Assembly: GCF_017876575.1 (NCBI RefSeq)
Contig: NZ_JAGIOE010000001.1
Span: 2,418,001 to 2,482,000, forward strand
From: Paeniglutamicibacter psychrophenolicus
GTDB lineage: Bacteria > Actinomycetota > Actinomycetes > Actinomycetales > Micrococcaceae
DNA length: 64,000 bases
Reading direction: 5' to 3'
Below, piece by piece: positions 38,070 through 47,510 of the stretch (position 1 is its first letter; each line of letters begins with the position of its first letter). The notes under the pieces were generated by a model. The model did not search any database. It saw only the letters and a program-made list of their open reading frames with translations, and had not been told where the DNA came from. The translations under genes were made by a program, and so were the position numbers.

Positions 38070-39440
38070 ATGGCCCGCACCTCCCTGGCTGCAAGCAAGA
38101 AACGTTCCGAGGAACGTCGCGTTCTTGCCGGCACGCTGGTCGGCACCACCATCGAGTGGTACGACTTCTTCATCTTTGCCCAGCTCACCGCCACCTTGCT
38201 GAGCCCGCTGTTCCTGGAACCGCTGAGCAAGTCGAACCCGGGCTTCGGCCAGATCCTGGCCTTCGCCATGATCGGCATCTCCTTCCTCTTCCGCCCGCTG
38301 GGCGCCATCGTGGCCGGCCACCTGGGGGACAAGTACGGGCGCAAGCGCATCCTGGTCGCCACCCTGATCATGATGGGCGCTGCAACCGCGCTGATCGGCC
38401 TGTTGCCGACCTACGCCTCCATCGGCCTGGCAGCCCCGCTGCTGCTGGTGCTGCTGCGCATCATCCAGGGATTCTCCGCCGGCGGCGAATGGGGAGGCGC
38501 GGCCCTGATGGCCGTCGAGCACGCCCCGAAGAACAAGCGCGGCTACTTCGGCGCCTACCCGCAGATCGGCGTCCCGATCGGCATGATCCTGGCCACCGGC
38601 ATGCTCTACATCCTGCGCACCTCGATGACCCCGGAGCAGTTCGCCGCCTGGGGCTGGCGCATCCCGTTCCTGCTCTCGGTGGTGCTGATCCTGGTCGGCT
38701 ACATGATCCGCAAGGCCGTCGAGGAATCCCCGGTCTTCAAGCAGCTGGCGCTGCGCAAGGCGTCCGAGCACACCCCGCTGAAGCAGCTGTTCCAGACCAA
38801 CACCAAGGAAGTCATCCAGGCCGCGCTGATCTTCATCTCCAACAACGCCGCCGGATACCTGGTCATCGCGTTCTTCATCTCCTACACCACCAAGGTCCTG
38901 GGCATGCCGGTCGCACCGGTGCTGCTGGCCACCACCATTGGTGCTGTCGGCTGGCTGATCTTCACACTGGTCGGCGGCTGGCTCTCGGACCACCTGGGAC
39001 GCCGGAACACCTTCGTGATCGGCTACGGCATCGTCTTTGTCTGGATGATCCCGATGTTCATGCTCATCGACACCGGATCCATCTTCCTCTACGGGCTCTC
39101 GGTCTTCGTGCTGACCACCGGGCTGGGGCTGTCCTACGGACCGCAGTCGGCGATGTACGCCGAGATGTTCCCGGCGCACATCCGCTACTCGGGCATCTCC
39201 ATCGGCTACGCCCTGGGTGCAATCCTTGGCGGTGCCTTCGCGGCGACCGTCGCCCAGATCCTGCTGGAGGAGACCGGCAAATCGATCTCCATCGCCATCT
39301 ACATCATGGTCCTGACGCTCATCTCGATCGCCGCGGTGCTTTGGGTCGGGGAGACCAAGGGCAACAACCTGCATGTCGAGGACGTGGACCCGGGGCTGCA
39401 GGCCGCCCACGACGAGGCGCAGCGCGACCAGCTCGCCTAG
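38070..39440 (+). CDS. MHS family MFS permease (putative aromatic acid uptake)
   Basis: A 456-residue metabolite:H+ symporter-type transporter with twelve helices. The MHS hallmark GTTIEWYDFFIFAQ lies at the first helix, the GHLGDKYGRKRILV motif after helix 2, and the GEWGGAALMAVEHAP segment after helix 4. This family takes up organic acids such as shikimate, alpha-ketoglutarate or aromatic acids. Its place after hpaC-hpaB makes 4-hydroxyphenylacetate a reasonable substrate (inference). A GGAGATC precedes the ATG. Followed by a large inverted-repeat terminator. Confidence 0.9.
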   Translation: MARTSLAASKKRSEERRVLAGTLVGTTIEWYDFFIFAQLTATLLSPLFLEPLSKSNPGFGQILAFAMIGISFLFRPLGAIVAGHLGDKYGRKRILVATLIMMGAATALIGLLPTYASIGLAAPLLLVLLRIIQGFSAGGEWGGAALMAVEHAPKNKRGYFGAYPQIGVPIGMILATGMLYILRTSMTPEQFAAWGWRIPFLLSVVLILVGYMIRKAVEESPVFKQLALRKASEHTPLKQLFQTNTKEVIQAALIFISNNAAGYLVIAFFISYTTKVLGMPVAPVLLATTIGAVGWLIFTLVGGWLSDHLGRRNTFVIGYGIVFVWMIPMFMLIDTGSIFLYGLSVFVLTTGLGLSYGPQSAMYAEMFPAHIRYSGISIGYALGAILGGAFAATVAQILLEETGKSISIAIYIMVLTLISIAAVLWVGETKGNNLHVEDVDPGLQAAHDEAQRDQLA

Positions 39441-39488
39441 CAAGCACACCCGGTGCGTCGCCTCGCGCCAAGCAAGCGACCAACAAGC

Positions 39489-39548
39489 AAGGGGCCGAGC
39501 GGCTCCCGTTCCCCGGTATTTCGGGGAGCGGAAGCGGCTCGGCCCCTT
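39489..39548. terminator. bidirectional terminator between permease and PRTase gene
   Basis: Outer 12-bp perfect stem AAGGGGCCGAGC (39489-39500) with 39537-39548, extended inside by an imperfect G+C-rich stem. It stands between convergent genes ending at 39440 and 39585. Confidence 0.75.
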
Positions 39549-39584
39549 TGCTGCCTGCGCCCGGGCGCTGCCCGGGGTTTCCGG

Positions 39585-40253
39585 CTACAGGTGGGGGACC
39601 AGGGCCAGGATCTCGTAGTCGGCCAGCGAGTCGAAGCGCGAGTAGAAGGCGCTGACCGAGTGAAAGACCCGCGGGGTGATGGCGCAGATGAATTCGTCTA
39701 CCAGCGGCTGAACCGCCTTGCACGCCGGGGCCGGGGCCACCGGGATGGCCGTAACGATGCGTCCGGCGCCGGCTTCGCGCATCAATTCCACCGCGGCGAG
39801 CATTGTCGCCCCGCTGGCCATCCCGTCGTCGACCAGGATCACGGTGCGACCGGCGACCGGCAGCACGGCCTGACCCACCAGGCGGGCCCGCAGCTCGTCG
39901 AGCTCCTTGCGGGCGTCGGCCTCGACCTCGTCGAGGATCTCCTTCTCGAAGCGCAGCTGCGCCGAGTCCCAGACCCCGTCGATGTACTTCAGCGAGGTGT
40001 GCTCCCCGTAGGCGGCCAGCGCGGCGAAGGCGATGTCGGTTCGTTCGGGCATCACCAGGCGGCGCACCGCCAGGGCGTCGAGCGGCAGCCCCAGCCGCGC
40101 GGCGATTTCCGCAGCCACCGGGACCCCGCCGCGCAGCAGGCCGAGCACCAGCGCGTTCGGGTCCCGGGCGTACTTCTGCAGGTCGACCGCCAGGAATTCG
40201 CCGGCGGCCGTGCGGTCCGCGAAGCGGTTGGGGGCAATGTGTTCGGGTGTCAT
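39585..40253 (-). CDS. phosphoribosyltransferase family protein (copy 1)
   Basis: A 222-residue type I phosphoribosyltransferase-fold protein. The PRPP-binding loop is VILVDDGMASGATM, with a GLLRGGVPVAAEIAARLGLPLDALAVRRL segment near the N-terminus typical of the 'predicted PRTase' family. No purine or pyrimidine specificity can be deduced, since the hood region is not diagnostic. A paralogue of about the same length lies at 45546-46217. The ATG at 40253 is chosen to avoid overlap with the lipoprotein gene; the frame continues upstream without similarity. Confidence 0.85.
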   Translation of the reverse strand: MTPEHIAPNRFADRTAAGEFLAVDLQKYARDPNALVLGLLRGGVPVAAEIAARLGLPLDALAVRRLVMPERTDIAFAALAAYGEHTSLKYIDGVWDSAQLRFEKEILDEVEADARKELDELRARLVGQAVLPVAGRTVILVDDGMASGATMLAAVELMREAGAGRIVTAIPVAPAPACKAVQPLVDEFICAITPRVFHSVSAFYSRFDSLADYEILALVPHL

Positions 40254-40355
40254 GTCTCCAAGTCTGCACCCCCGCGTGTCCGGGCGGGAGCCAAGCCACG
40301 ACTTGGGCGCCTCTTTGGCCGTCAAACGCCCATTGTTGCGTACTACGATGTGGGC

Positions 40356-40907
40356 ATGAAGCGATCTCCAGCCCTCGTCATGGCTGCGGCGCTGGCCCTG
40401 GCGCTGGCCGGCTGCGCGGGCGCACCCGGTGCGCCAGCTCCGGAAAGCACCGCGCCCAGCGTGTCCTTGCGCCTGGACATCGTCGAACCCACCGACGGCA
40501 GCAGCCTGCCGCGGGCGGTGCGCCCGACCGCGATGCCGACTCCCACAGCCGTGCCGCCGCCGAAAGCCTGGGCGCCGACACCTGCCATGCCGCCCCCGAG
40601 CGGCCCGGTTGCCGCCGCGGTCACGGGCCAGTGGGGCGGGGCGACCGAGGGCTCCCCGGTGCTGTGGTTCTCCGACACCGGCCGCTTCAACGGCAACGAC
40701 GGGTGCAATTCGCTCGCAGGCTCCTGGGTGGTGGACGGGGCGCGCATCGAGCTGAAGGACACGATCATGACGCTGGTGGCCTGTCTCGGGATGGACACCT
40801 GGCTCTCTTCGGCGGCAGCGGTGCGGGTGAAGGGCGACACGCTCCACGTCACCGACGCGGCCGGCCGGGAGATCGGCACGCTGCCGCGCCTCAACCTCGG
40901 CTACTGA
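40356..40907 (+). CDS. META/HslJ-domain lipoprotein
   Basis: A 183-residue secreted protein. The N-terminal signal peptide (MKRSPALVMAAALALALAGC) ends in a lipobox LALAGC, so the protein should be lipid-anchored outside the cell at Cys20. A proline/threonine-rich linker (about 55-85) is followed by a C-terminal META (HslJ-like) domain: GQWGG ... LWFSDTGRFNGNDGCNSLAGSWVVDG, with two cysteines (DGCNS and VACLG) that could form a disulfide. META domains are associated with stress tolerance and antibiotic resistance. The ribosome site is poor. It overlaps the end of the ABC-F fragment by 17 bases. Confidence 0.85.
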   Translation: MKRSPALVMAAALALALAGCAGAPGAPAPESTAPSVSLRLDIVEPTDGSSLPRAVRPTAMPTPTAVPPPKAWAPTPAMPPPSGPVAAAVTGQWGGATEGSPVLWFSDTGRFNGNDGCNSLAGSWVVDGARIELKDTIMTLVACLGMDTWLSSAAAVRVKGDTLHVTDAAGREIGTLPRLNLGY

Positions 40908-41739
40908 CAACCGCGGTGCGGGCCGGGAGGTGCGGGGGGCGAATCGAACAGGTCCGGCTGCGGTGATTGCCGATTCCCCGGCTACTGCATGATCTTCCCG
41001 TTTCCGAGTGGATCCGGCGCCCGGCGAACCCCGACCGCAGTGCCCGGTCGTGGCTGACCAGCACCACGGTTCCCGCGAAGTCATCCAGGGCCCGCTCGAG
41101 GTCATCGGCCAGCGCGGGGGACAGGTGGTTGGTCGGATCATCGAGCAGCACCAGGTCCGCGGGCCGGGAAAAGAGCCGCGCCACATCGAGCCGGCGCCGC
41201 TGGCCCAGCGACATGGCCCCCACGCGCGCGACCAGTTCCCCGGGCCGGAACAGGCCCAGGGACGGCAGTTGCTCCAGGTCCTCTTCGAGTCCGCGCCCCG
41301 AGCCGTGGCAGAAGGCCTGGGCAGTCAGCCAGTGCGCGGGAAACCCGGTGAGATGCTGGCGCAGGTATGCCACGACTTGGTTGGCCGCGCAGGTGACGGA
41401 GACCGGCTTCAGCACACCGGCCATGACATCGAGCAACGTGGATTTCCCGGCGCCGTTGGAACCTGTGACCAGTACCCATTCCCCGGCGCGGACCTGCAGC
41501 CGGTCGATGTCCAGGCGTCCGGGAACACGCACAACGGAAAGCTCCAGCGCCGCGGGAGAGGGCCGGTCCGCGGGGCCGGTCCGCGGGGCCGGCAACGGGA
41601 ACCCGGCGGCCACCACGATCGTGCGTGGCGGGAACGCCGGGCGGTCCGGACCACGGGTGGAAGGCCCACATGCCACGCCCCTGGCAATCGGGTGCGAAGA
41701 ATGTCGATACCCCCTGCCAGCCGATGCACAGCCATCCAC
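40891..41739 (-). pseudogene. half-size ABC-F ATPase remnant (second ABC domain only)
   Basis: An open frame of 282 residues whose part from about residue 65 to 250 matches the second nucleotide-binding domain of an ABC-F protein: Walker A GSNGAGKST, an altered signature MSLGQRRRLDVARLF, and Walker B LVLLDDPTNHLSPALADDL with HDRALR. The first ABC domain and the interdomain linker of a normal 500-600 residue ABC-F protein are missing, and the last 40 residues (after GFAGRRIHSETG) are unlike the family and run into the neighbouring gene. A truncated or frame-shifted gene is the likeliest reading; a functional half-ATPase is the alternative. Confidence 0.55.
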
Positions 41740-41948
41740 GCGGCCGGCCCGGTTCGCGTACCGGTTCCGGAAGGGGCTTTTGGCTATCGGGCCGCCAACC
41801 CCGGGGGCCTACACGCGCGCACCGGATGGCCTATAGCATCGGGCGAAGATGCACCCTGCGCGCGGAACACGCGCGCGGAAGGCGGGTCTGCTCCCGGTGC
41901 ACGCGCGGGAGGAACCCGAAACGCAGGAAAACGAACCCGGAGACAACG

Positions 41949-43436
41949 ATGCACGACCGAACCCCGGAAGCGCCCGTCCCGACGCCGGACCCGGCCCGCT
42001 GGAGGGTGCTGGCGGTGCTGCTGGCCACGCTTTTCATGATGATGATCTCGGTGAGCATCGTCAACGTCGTTTTGCCTTCGGTTCAGGTCGGACTGGGCGC
42101 CACGCAGGCTGACCTGCAGTGGGTGCTGGCGGGGTACGCGTTGACCTTCGGGGTGCTGCTGGTCGCCGCCGGCCGGGCCGGGGATGTCTATGGCCGCGGG
42201 GCGATCTTCCTGGCCGGGGTGCTTCTCTTCACGCTCTCCTCGGTCGCCGCCGGCATGGCCGCCGACCCGCTGGCACTGAACGTTGCCCGGGCCGTCCAGG
42301 GCATCGGCTCGGGCCTGATCAACCCGCAGATCATGGGGATGATCCAACACTACTTCCGCGGCAAGGAACGCGGCCGGGCCTACGGCAGCGTCGGCACGGT
42401 GCTCGGGCTTTCGGTGGCGCTGGGCCCGCTGCTGGGCGGGACGCTCATCGCCTGGCTGGGCCCGGATGCCGGATGGCGCTGGACCTTTTTGATCAACGTG
42501 CCCGTCGGCGTGGTGGCCGTGGTGCTGGCGTTGCGCTGGTTCCCCCGCCCGCTGTTCACCGGCGCGCGGGCCCGTTCCCGCCAGGCGGCCAGGAGCCTGG
42601 CCCCGGGCACCGGCGGACCGGTAGCGAAACGAACCGACATGGACCCGGTGGGCGGGGTGCTGCTGGGTCTCGGGGTCTTGGCCGTGCTGCTGCCCTTCGT
42701 GCAGGGCAGGCAGACCCCCTGGGTGTGGTGGCTGCTGCCCACCGGGCTCGCGGTGGTGGCCGGATGGGTGCTCTGGGAAAAGAACTACGCGGCCCGCGGG
42801 AAATCCCCGATGGTGGACCTGGGGCTGTTCCGCATCGGCTCCTATTCCATGGGCACGGCGGTCGCCGGGCTCTACTTCGTCGGGATGCCCAGCGTCTGGG
42901 TGCTGGTGGCGATCTACGTGCAGCAGGGGCAGGGCTTCAGCGCGCTTCAGGCCGGGCTGCTGGGCCTGCCCGCCGCCGCCTGCACGGCCGTCGGCTCGCA
43001 TCTGGCCGGGATGCGGGTCATGGAGTACGGGCGCAAGATCGTGATCTCAGGGATCGGGTGCGCGCTGGCCGGCCTGCTCATCTGCATCGCCGTCATCGAG
43101 CTGCATGCCCGCGGGATGATCGGGATGTGGTGGCTGCTGGCCGGCCTGGCGTTCCTCGGCCTGGCCCAGGGCGCGGTGATATCCCCGAACCAGGCCCTGA
43201 CCATGCTCGAGGTCCCGCTGAAGTCGGTGGGAAGCGCCGCCGGGGTCATGCAGACCTCCCAGCGCATCGGCACCGCCGTGGGCATGGCGATGATCACCGC
43301 GGTCTTCTTTGCCGTGCTGGCTGCCAGCGACTGGGACGTGGCCATGCGCGTGGGGCTGGCCGCGATCGCCGTGGTGGTGCTGGCGACGCTGTGCGTGGCG
43401 CTCGCCGACCAGCGCCGGCGCGCCCGCGAGGGCTGA
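41949..43436 (+). CDS. DHA2-type MFS transporter (copy 1)
   Basis: A 495-residue drug:H+ antiporter-like protein with about fourteen helices. The motif-A region GYALTFGVLLVAAGRAGDVYGRGAIFL, the motif C GxxLGPLLGGTLIAWLG and the NQALTMLEVP block are typical of the DHA2 family. Its nearest relative is the gene at 44056-45549, with which it shares most segments, so both arose by duplication. The start MHDRTPEAPVPTPDPARW is used because the same VPxPDPxRWRxLAVLL N-terminus occurs in the second copy. A GGAGACAACG lies upstream. Substrate unknown. Confidence 0.9.
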   Translation: MHDRTPEAPVPTPDPARWRVLAVLLATLFMMMISVSIVNVVLPSVQVGLGATQADLQWVLAGYALTFGVLLVAAGRAGDVYGRGAIFLAGVLLFTLSSVAAGMAADPLALNVARAVQGIGSGLINPQIMGMIQHYFRGKERGRAYGSVGTVLGLSVALGPLLGGTLIAWLGPDAGWRWTFLINVPVGVVAVVLALRWFPRPLFTGARARSRQAARSLAPGTGGPVAKRTDMDPVGGVLLGLGVLAVLLPFVQGRQTPWVWWLLPTGLAVVAGWVLWEKNYAARGKSPMVDLGLFRIGSYSMGTAVAGLYFVGMPSVWVLVAIYVQQGQGFSALQAGLLGLPAAACTAVGSHLAGMRVMEYGRKIVISGIGCALAGLLICIAVIELHARGMIGMWWLLAGLAFLGLAQGAVISPNQALTMLEVPLKSVGSAAGVMQTSQRIGTAVGMAMITAVFFAVLAASDWDVAMRVGLAAIAVVVLATLCVALADQRRRAREG

Positions 43437-43526
43437 GGAACGGGACCCCGACGATTCGGTTCGCTCGGGGACCCCGGATGCTGCGGCCCGGGCCGGCGGC
43501 ATTCCATCCCGGGCCTGGTGCCGGGG

Positions 43527-43793
43527 CTAGCGATCCAGGCGCCGTTGGCGGATGGCGCCGTAGACCCCGGCGACAATCACCGCGCCAACGATGGACAGCA
43601 CCCAGGTGCGCAGGTTGAAGAGTCCGCCGAGCCCGGTGTGGAAGATGAGGCTGCCGATCCAGCCGCCGACGATGGCGCCTGCCACGCCCAGTGCCAGCGA
43701 GGTGAACCAGCCGCCGTTGACGCGCCCGGGCATGATGTTCTTGATCAGGGCGCCGACGACCAGGCCCAGGATGATCCAGCTAACCAGCCCCAT
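43527..43793 (-). CDS. GlsB/YeaQ/YmgE family stress-response membrane protein
   Basis: A small membrane protein of 88 residues with three helices and the glycine-rich transglycosylase-associated (GlsB) pattern: MGLVSWIILGLVVGALIKNIMPGRVNGGWF, LALGVAGAIVGGWIGSLIF, and VLSIVGAVIVAGVYGAI. Such proteins are induced by stress. AAGGAG lies six bases before the ATG, which settles this start against the longer frame. It lies on the opposite strand between the two MFS genes. Confidence 0.88.
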   Translation of the reverse strand: MGLVSWIILGLVVGALIKNIMPGRVNGGWFTSLALGVAGAIVGGWIGSLIFHTGLGGLFNLRTWVLSIVGAVIVAGVYGAIRQRRLDR

Positions 43794-44055
43794 CGGGTGC
43801 TCCTTCGAGACATCGGGCGCCCGGGTCCCGGGCCGTCCGTGCGGACGGTGCCCAACACCGGACGAGCAACAATTTACGGCCCAAACCGCCGCTACGCAAT
43901 GCACGGCGGGCGGCGAATCCCGCGCGGGAGTCCGCACCACGGCACCCGCAACCGCACCGGTGTTCAGGACCGGCGGTAAACCGCCGTGTGGCGTGGGCCT
44001 TTGGCAGGGATGCCGGGAGCGCGTATGAATGGAGTGAGAAGCGAAGGGGGAAGCG

Positions 44056-45549
44056 ATGCGCGGCGAGGTGCCGGAAGCGGAGAGCCACGTGCCCGACCCC
44101 GGACGCTGGCGCATCCTGGCGGTCCTGTTGGTCACCATGTTCATGTCGCTCATCGGGGTGTCGATTGTCAATGTCGTCCTGCCGGCCCTGCAGCAAAGCC
44201 TCGGTGCCTCGCAGTCGGACATCCAGTGGGTGCTCTCCGGGTATGCGCTGACCTTCGGTGTGGTGCTGGTGGCAGCCGGGCGCGCCGGGGACGTCTTTGG
44301 CCGCGGCGCCCTGTTCATTGCCGGGGTCGCGGTGTTCACCCTGTCCTCGGTGGCCGCGGGGCTGGCACCGGATCCGCTGAGCCTGAACCTCGCCCGCTTC
44401 ATCCAGGGCGTGGGGTCGGGATTGATCAACCCGCAGGTGCTGGGCATGATCCAGCAGTACTTCCGCGGCACCGAGCGGGGACGGGCCTACGGCGCCATGG
44501 GCACCATGGTCGGGTTCTCGGTGGCGATCGGCCCGCTGCTCGGCGGGGCGTTGATCGCGCTGCTGGGACCGGACGCCGGGTGGCGGGCGACCTTCCTGGT
44601 CAACGTCCCGGTCGGGGCGCTGGCCATCGTGCTGGCGCTGCGCTGGTTCCCGCGGCCGATGTTCACCCGGGCCGCCCTCCCGGAACCGCAACCGGCGCCC
44701 GGTGCCGGGCGCCGCACCAGGCGCCGAACCGACCTGGACCCGGTCGGCAGCACGCTGCTGGGGCTCGGCGTGCTGGGCATGCTGCTGCCCTTCGTGCAGG
44801 GACGCGAGAGCACCTGGGTGTGGTGGCTGCTGCCCGCAGGTCTTGCGGTGATCGCCGGCTGGGTGCTGTGGGAGTGGAACTACGCGGCCCGCGGCAACTC
44901 CCCGATGGTCGACCTGGACCTGTTCCGCATAAGCTCCTTCACCTTCGGCACGCTGATCGCCGGGCTGTACTTCGTGGGGATCTCCAGCGTGTGGGTGCTG
45001 GTGGCCATCTACGTCCAGGACGGGCAGGGGTTCACGGCGCTGGATGCCGGGCTGCTCGGGTTGCCGGCGGCGCTGTGCGCGGCGGCCAGCTCGCACCTGG
45101 CCGGGCTGCGGGTCATGGAGTACGGACGCAAGATCGTGATCCTCGGGATCCTGTGCGCGCTGTTCGGGCTGCTGGCCAGCATCGTGGTCATCGAGCTGCA
45201 CGCGGGCGGGCGCGTGGGCCTGTGGTGGCTGCTGGGCACGCTCGCGTTCGTGGGCATCGCCCAGGGCGCGATCATCGCCCCGAACCAGGCGCTGACGATG
45301 CTCGAGGTTCCCGCCGAGCACTCCGGCAGCGCCGGGGGAGTCATGCAGACCTCCCAGCGCATCGGCACCGCGGTCGGCATCGCCATGATGACCGCCATCT
45401 TCTTCGCCACGCTGTCCGCCACGGCCTGGGACACGGCCATGAGCGTGGGCCTGGCCTCGATTGCCGCGGTCGTGCTGATCACGCTGCTGGTGGCGCTCGC
45501 CGACCAGCGCCGGCGCACCCGGCAGGGGCCGGCGGCCGGGGGCGGCTAG
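44056..45549 (+). CDS. DHA2-type MFS transporter (copy 2)
   Basis: A 497-residue drug:H+ antiporter-like protein, paralogue of the gene at 41949-43436. The same family motifs occur (GYALTFGVVLVAAGRAGDVFGRGALFI, GPLLGGALIALLG, APNQALTMLEVP), and the N- and C-termini are alike. The charged loop in the middle differs, suggesting different substrates. AGGGGGA lies about six bases before the ATG. It converges on the second PRTase gene with a four-base overlap of the 3' ends. Substrate unknown. Confidence 0.9.
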   Translation: MRGEVPEAESHVPDPGRWRILAVLLVTMFMSLIGVSIVNVVLPALQQSLGASQSDIQWVLSGYALTFGVVLVAAGRAGDVFGRGALFIAGVAVFTLSSVAAGLAPDPLSLNLARFIQGVGSGLINPQVLGMIQQYFRGTERGRAYGAMGTMVGFSVAIGPLLGGALIALLGPDAGWRATFLVNVPVGALAIVLALRWFPRPMFTRAALPEPQPAPGAGRRTRRRTDLDPVGSTLLGLGVLGMLLPFVQGRESTWVWWLLPAGLAVIAGWVLWEWNYAARGNSPMVDLDLFRISSFTFGTLIAGLYFVGISSVWVLVAIYVQDGQGFTALDAGLLGLPAALCAAASSHLAGLRVMEYGRKIVILGILCALFGLLASIVVIELHAGGRVGLWWLLGTLAFVGIAQGAIIAPNQALTMLEVPAEHSGSAGGVMQTSQRIGTAVGIAMMTAIFFATLSATAWDTAMSVGLASIAAVVLITLLVALADQRRRTRQGPAAGGG

Positions 45550-46217
45550 GCCTCCGGGTTCCGCGAATCCCGCAGCAGGGCCGCCACGGTCTCCTCCTCG
45601 ACCTGGGAGAAGTCCTCGTAGTGGGCGCCGACGGCGGAGAACTCGCGCGGGGAGTGCAGGGCGATGATGGCCGATGCCCCCTCCATGGCGTGCACCCGGT
45701 CCCGCGGTGCCACCGGGACCGCGACGACTACCTGTCCCGCCCCGCACCGGGTGACCACGTCCAGGGACGCGTGCATCGTGGCACCGGTGGCCAGCCCGTC
45801 GTCGCACAGCACCACGATCCGCCCGGCCACCGACGGCGCGAAGTCGGCGAAGCGTGCGGCCAGCACTTCCAGTTCTCCGGCGGCCCGGTCTTCCACGGCC
45901 TGGAGTTCGGTGTTCCCGACCGAGGCCTGCGCGTGGTGGTGGACCGAGGGCACCAGGTACCGGCCGGTGACGGATCGGTAGGAGGCGATGGCGCCGAAGG
46001 CAACCTCCGAATGTCCCGGGACCCCGAGTTTGCGCACGGCCAGCGCACCGAGCTCGGCACCCAGTCTTTGGGCCAGCGGGGCGGCGACCGGCAACCCGCC
46101 GCGCAGCAGCCCCAGCACCACGGTGTCGGCGCCCAGGCCCTGGGCGGCCAGGACCTCGCCGAGCAACGCGCCGGCCTGCGCCCGGTCGTGGAACTTCACC
46201 GCTGCATGCCTGCCCAT
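45546..46217 (-). CDS. phosphoribosyltransferase family protein (copy 2)
   Basis: A 223-residue PRTase-fold protein, paralogue of the one at 39585-40253. The N-terminal VVLGLLRGGLPVAAPLAQRLGAELGALAVRKLG and the PRPP loop VVLCDDGLATGATM are nearly the same in form. The ligand-binding acidic pair (DD) is intact. It overlaps the end of the DHA2 transporter gene by four bases, tail to tail. No substrate can be named. The neighbouring membrane gene downstream on the same strand is unrelated. Confidence 0.85.
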   Translation of the reverse strand: MGRHAAVKFHDRAQAGALLGEVLAAQGLGADTVVLGLLRGGLPVAAPLAQRLGAELGALAVRKLGVPGHSEVAFGAIASYRSVTGRYLVPSVHHHAQASVGNTELQAVEDRAAGELEVLAARFADFAPSVAGRIVVLCDDGLATGATMHASLDVVTRCGAGQVVVAVPVAPRDRVHAMEGASAIIALHSPREFSAVGAHYEDFSQVEEETVAALLRDSRNPEA

Positions 46218-46328
46218 GCCTCCAGTGTGCCCGCGTTTGGCGACCGGGTGAATACCGGGCAGGGACCCCGGCCGCCCAATATCGCGCCGCCGACGGCCGG
46301 GGTCTGCACGCGTGCCCGGATCGACCGG

Positions 46329-47150
46329 TCACTTGAAGGGGTTCCACCCGGCGGTGGGAAACAGGAACGCCAACGAGGATCGCATCATCAGGAACCCGAG
46401 GATGCCCGTGATCCACGGCAGCCACTCCGCTGACGACTTGGCCAGCCACGCGGAGAGCCGCCCCAGCGGGCCCTGGAACCTCAGTCCTGCAACCGCCCGG
46501 ATGCCGATGACCGCCGCTCCCGGAATCAGCATCACCAGGCAGTAGAGCACCAACAGCCCGGATTGCACCGGCAGGGAATAGGGGCTTTGGGTCAGCAGCC
46601 CGATGGCCCCCAGGTAGGGGAGCATGGTGGGCAGCTCCAGCAGCCCGGCGGTGACGCCCAGCCCCGCAATGCCCCACGGGCTGGCCAGTGCCGTGTCCAG
46701 CCGACGTGCCCAGCGGCCCTCGGAGCCCGGCCCGGTCTGGCGTGCGGCGTCCTGTGCGGGAGCAGGTGCGCGGCCGGTTTCCGCGGCCGACCGGCCCGCA
46801 CCCGTGGTCACTGCCCCGGATGAGGCCCTGGCCTTGTCCGGGGTTTTCTTGAAGGACCAGGCAAGCATCCCGGCGCCGAGCAGCAGCACCGCCCACCGAA
46901 AGGTCGAAGAGCCCAGCAATGCGCCGGTGAATTCCTTGCTGACCAGATCGACACCGCCGAGCAGCAGCAGCCCGACGGCCAGGTAGAAGCTCCCCAAGAC
47001 CCCCAGGTAGGCCAGCGCCGAGCGCAGATCCCCGCGCGACCTTGCCCGGAGCACCAGCCACACCGGGATCACCAGGGTGCCGATGCTGGTGGCATCGATC
47101 AGGGCCAGCACGGCCAGGGAAGCGAACAATCCGGTGGTTCCAAGCATCAT
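46329..47150 (-). CDS. GAP family (Sap-like) integral membrane protein
   Basis: A 273-residue membrane protein with about six helices in two bundles, separated by a long charged loop (about residues 105-155, SFKKTPDKARASSGAVTTGAGRSAAETGRAPAP). It resembles the GAP/Sap family, known from glycolipid export in mycobacteria (SVLALIDATSIGTLVIPVWL at the first helix; GLGVTAGLLELPTMLPYLGAIGLL after the loop). The glutamate and proline in GLLELPTMLPYLG are typical. The assignment is from pattern recall; substrate unknown. Confidence 0.7.
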   Translation of the reverse strand: MMLGTTGLFASLAVLALIDATSIGTLVIPVWLVLRARSRGDLRSALAYLGVLGSFYLAVGLLLLGGVDLVSKEFTGALLGSSTFRWAVLLLGAGMLAWSFKKTPDKARASSGAVTTGAGRSAAETGRAPAPAQDAARQTGPGSEGRWARRLDTALASPWGIAGLGVTAGLLELPTMLPYLGAIGLLTQSPYSLPVQSGLLVLYCLVMLIPGAAVIGIRAVAGLRFQGPLGRLSAWLAKSSAEWLPWITGILGFLMMRSSLAFLFPTAGWNPFK

Positions 47151-47510
47151 GCTTCCAGCTTCCCCCGGGCACCGGCGTATTGGCGTCGATCAATGGGAGC
47201 ATCCGGGGTCATCCCTTCGTAGGACACCGGGCGCCGACGCCAAGGCGCAGCGCCCCGAATCCGCCACTTCCTCCGCTTCCGCTGCCCCCGCGGCCCGTGC
47301 CTCGCGCGCGCGACCCTGATGAATCTGGCCGATGCACCGGGTTTGTGGCGCGTCGCCCCCGGGCCGCGCGCGCCGCCCAGGCATTCAAGAAGGCACTGAA
47401 GGCCGCGGGAACCCCGGGCCTCGCGCGCGCGGGCGCCCGCGACGGACTTGGCAGGGGCACTTCGTGGTGTCGCCCTTGGTAAAAGCACCCCGACGTACCA
47501 CGATGAAAGG
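47151..47510. other. divergent intergenic region before two-component system
   Basis: About 360 bases with no convincing gene between the GAP-family gene (minus) and the histidine kinase gene (plus). It contains G+C-rich low-complexity runs, including the repeated CTCGCGCGCGCG at two places, and a weak TTGGTA/CACGAT pair near 47477-47505. Confidence 0.55.

Noticed and set aside
47298-47435. CGCGCGCG repeats as a possible Z-DNA or repeat element
   Set aside because: Short runs are expected by chance in such G+C-rich DNA, and only two are seen.
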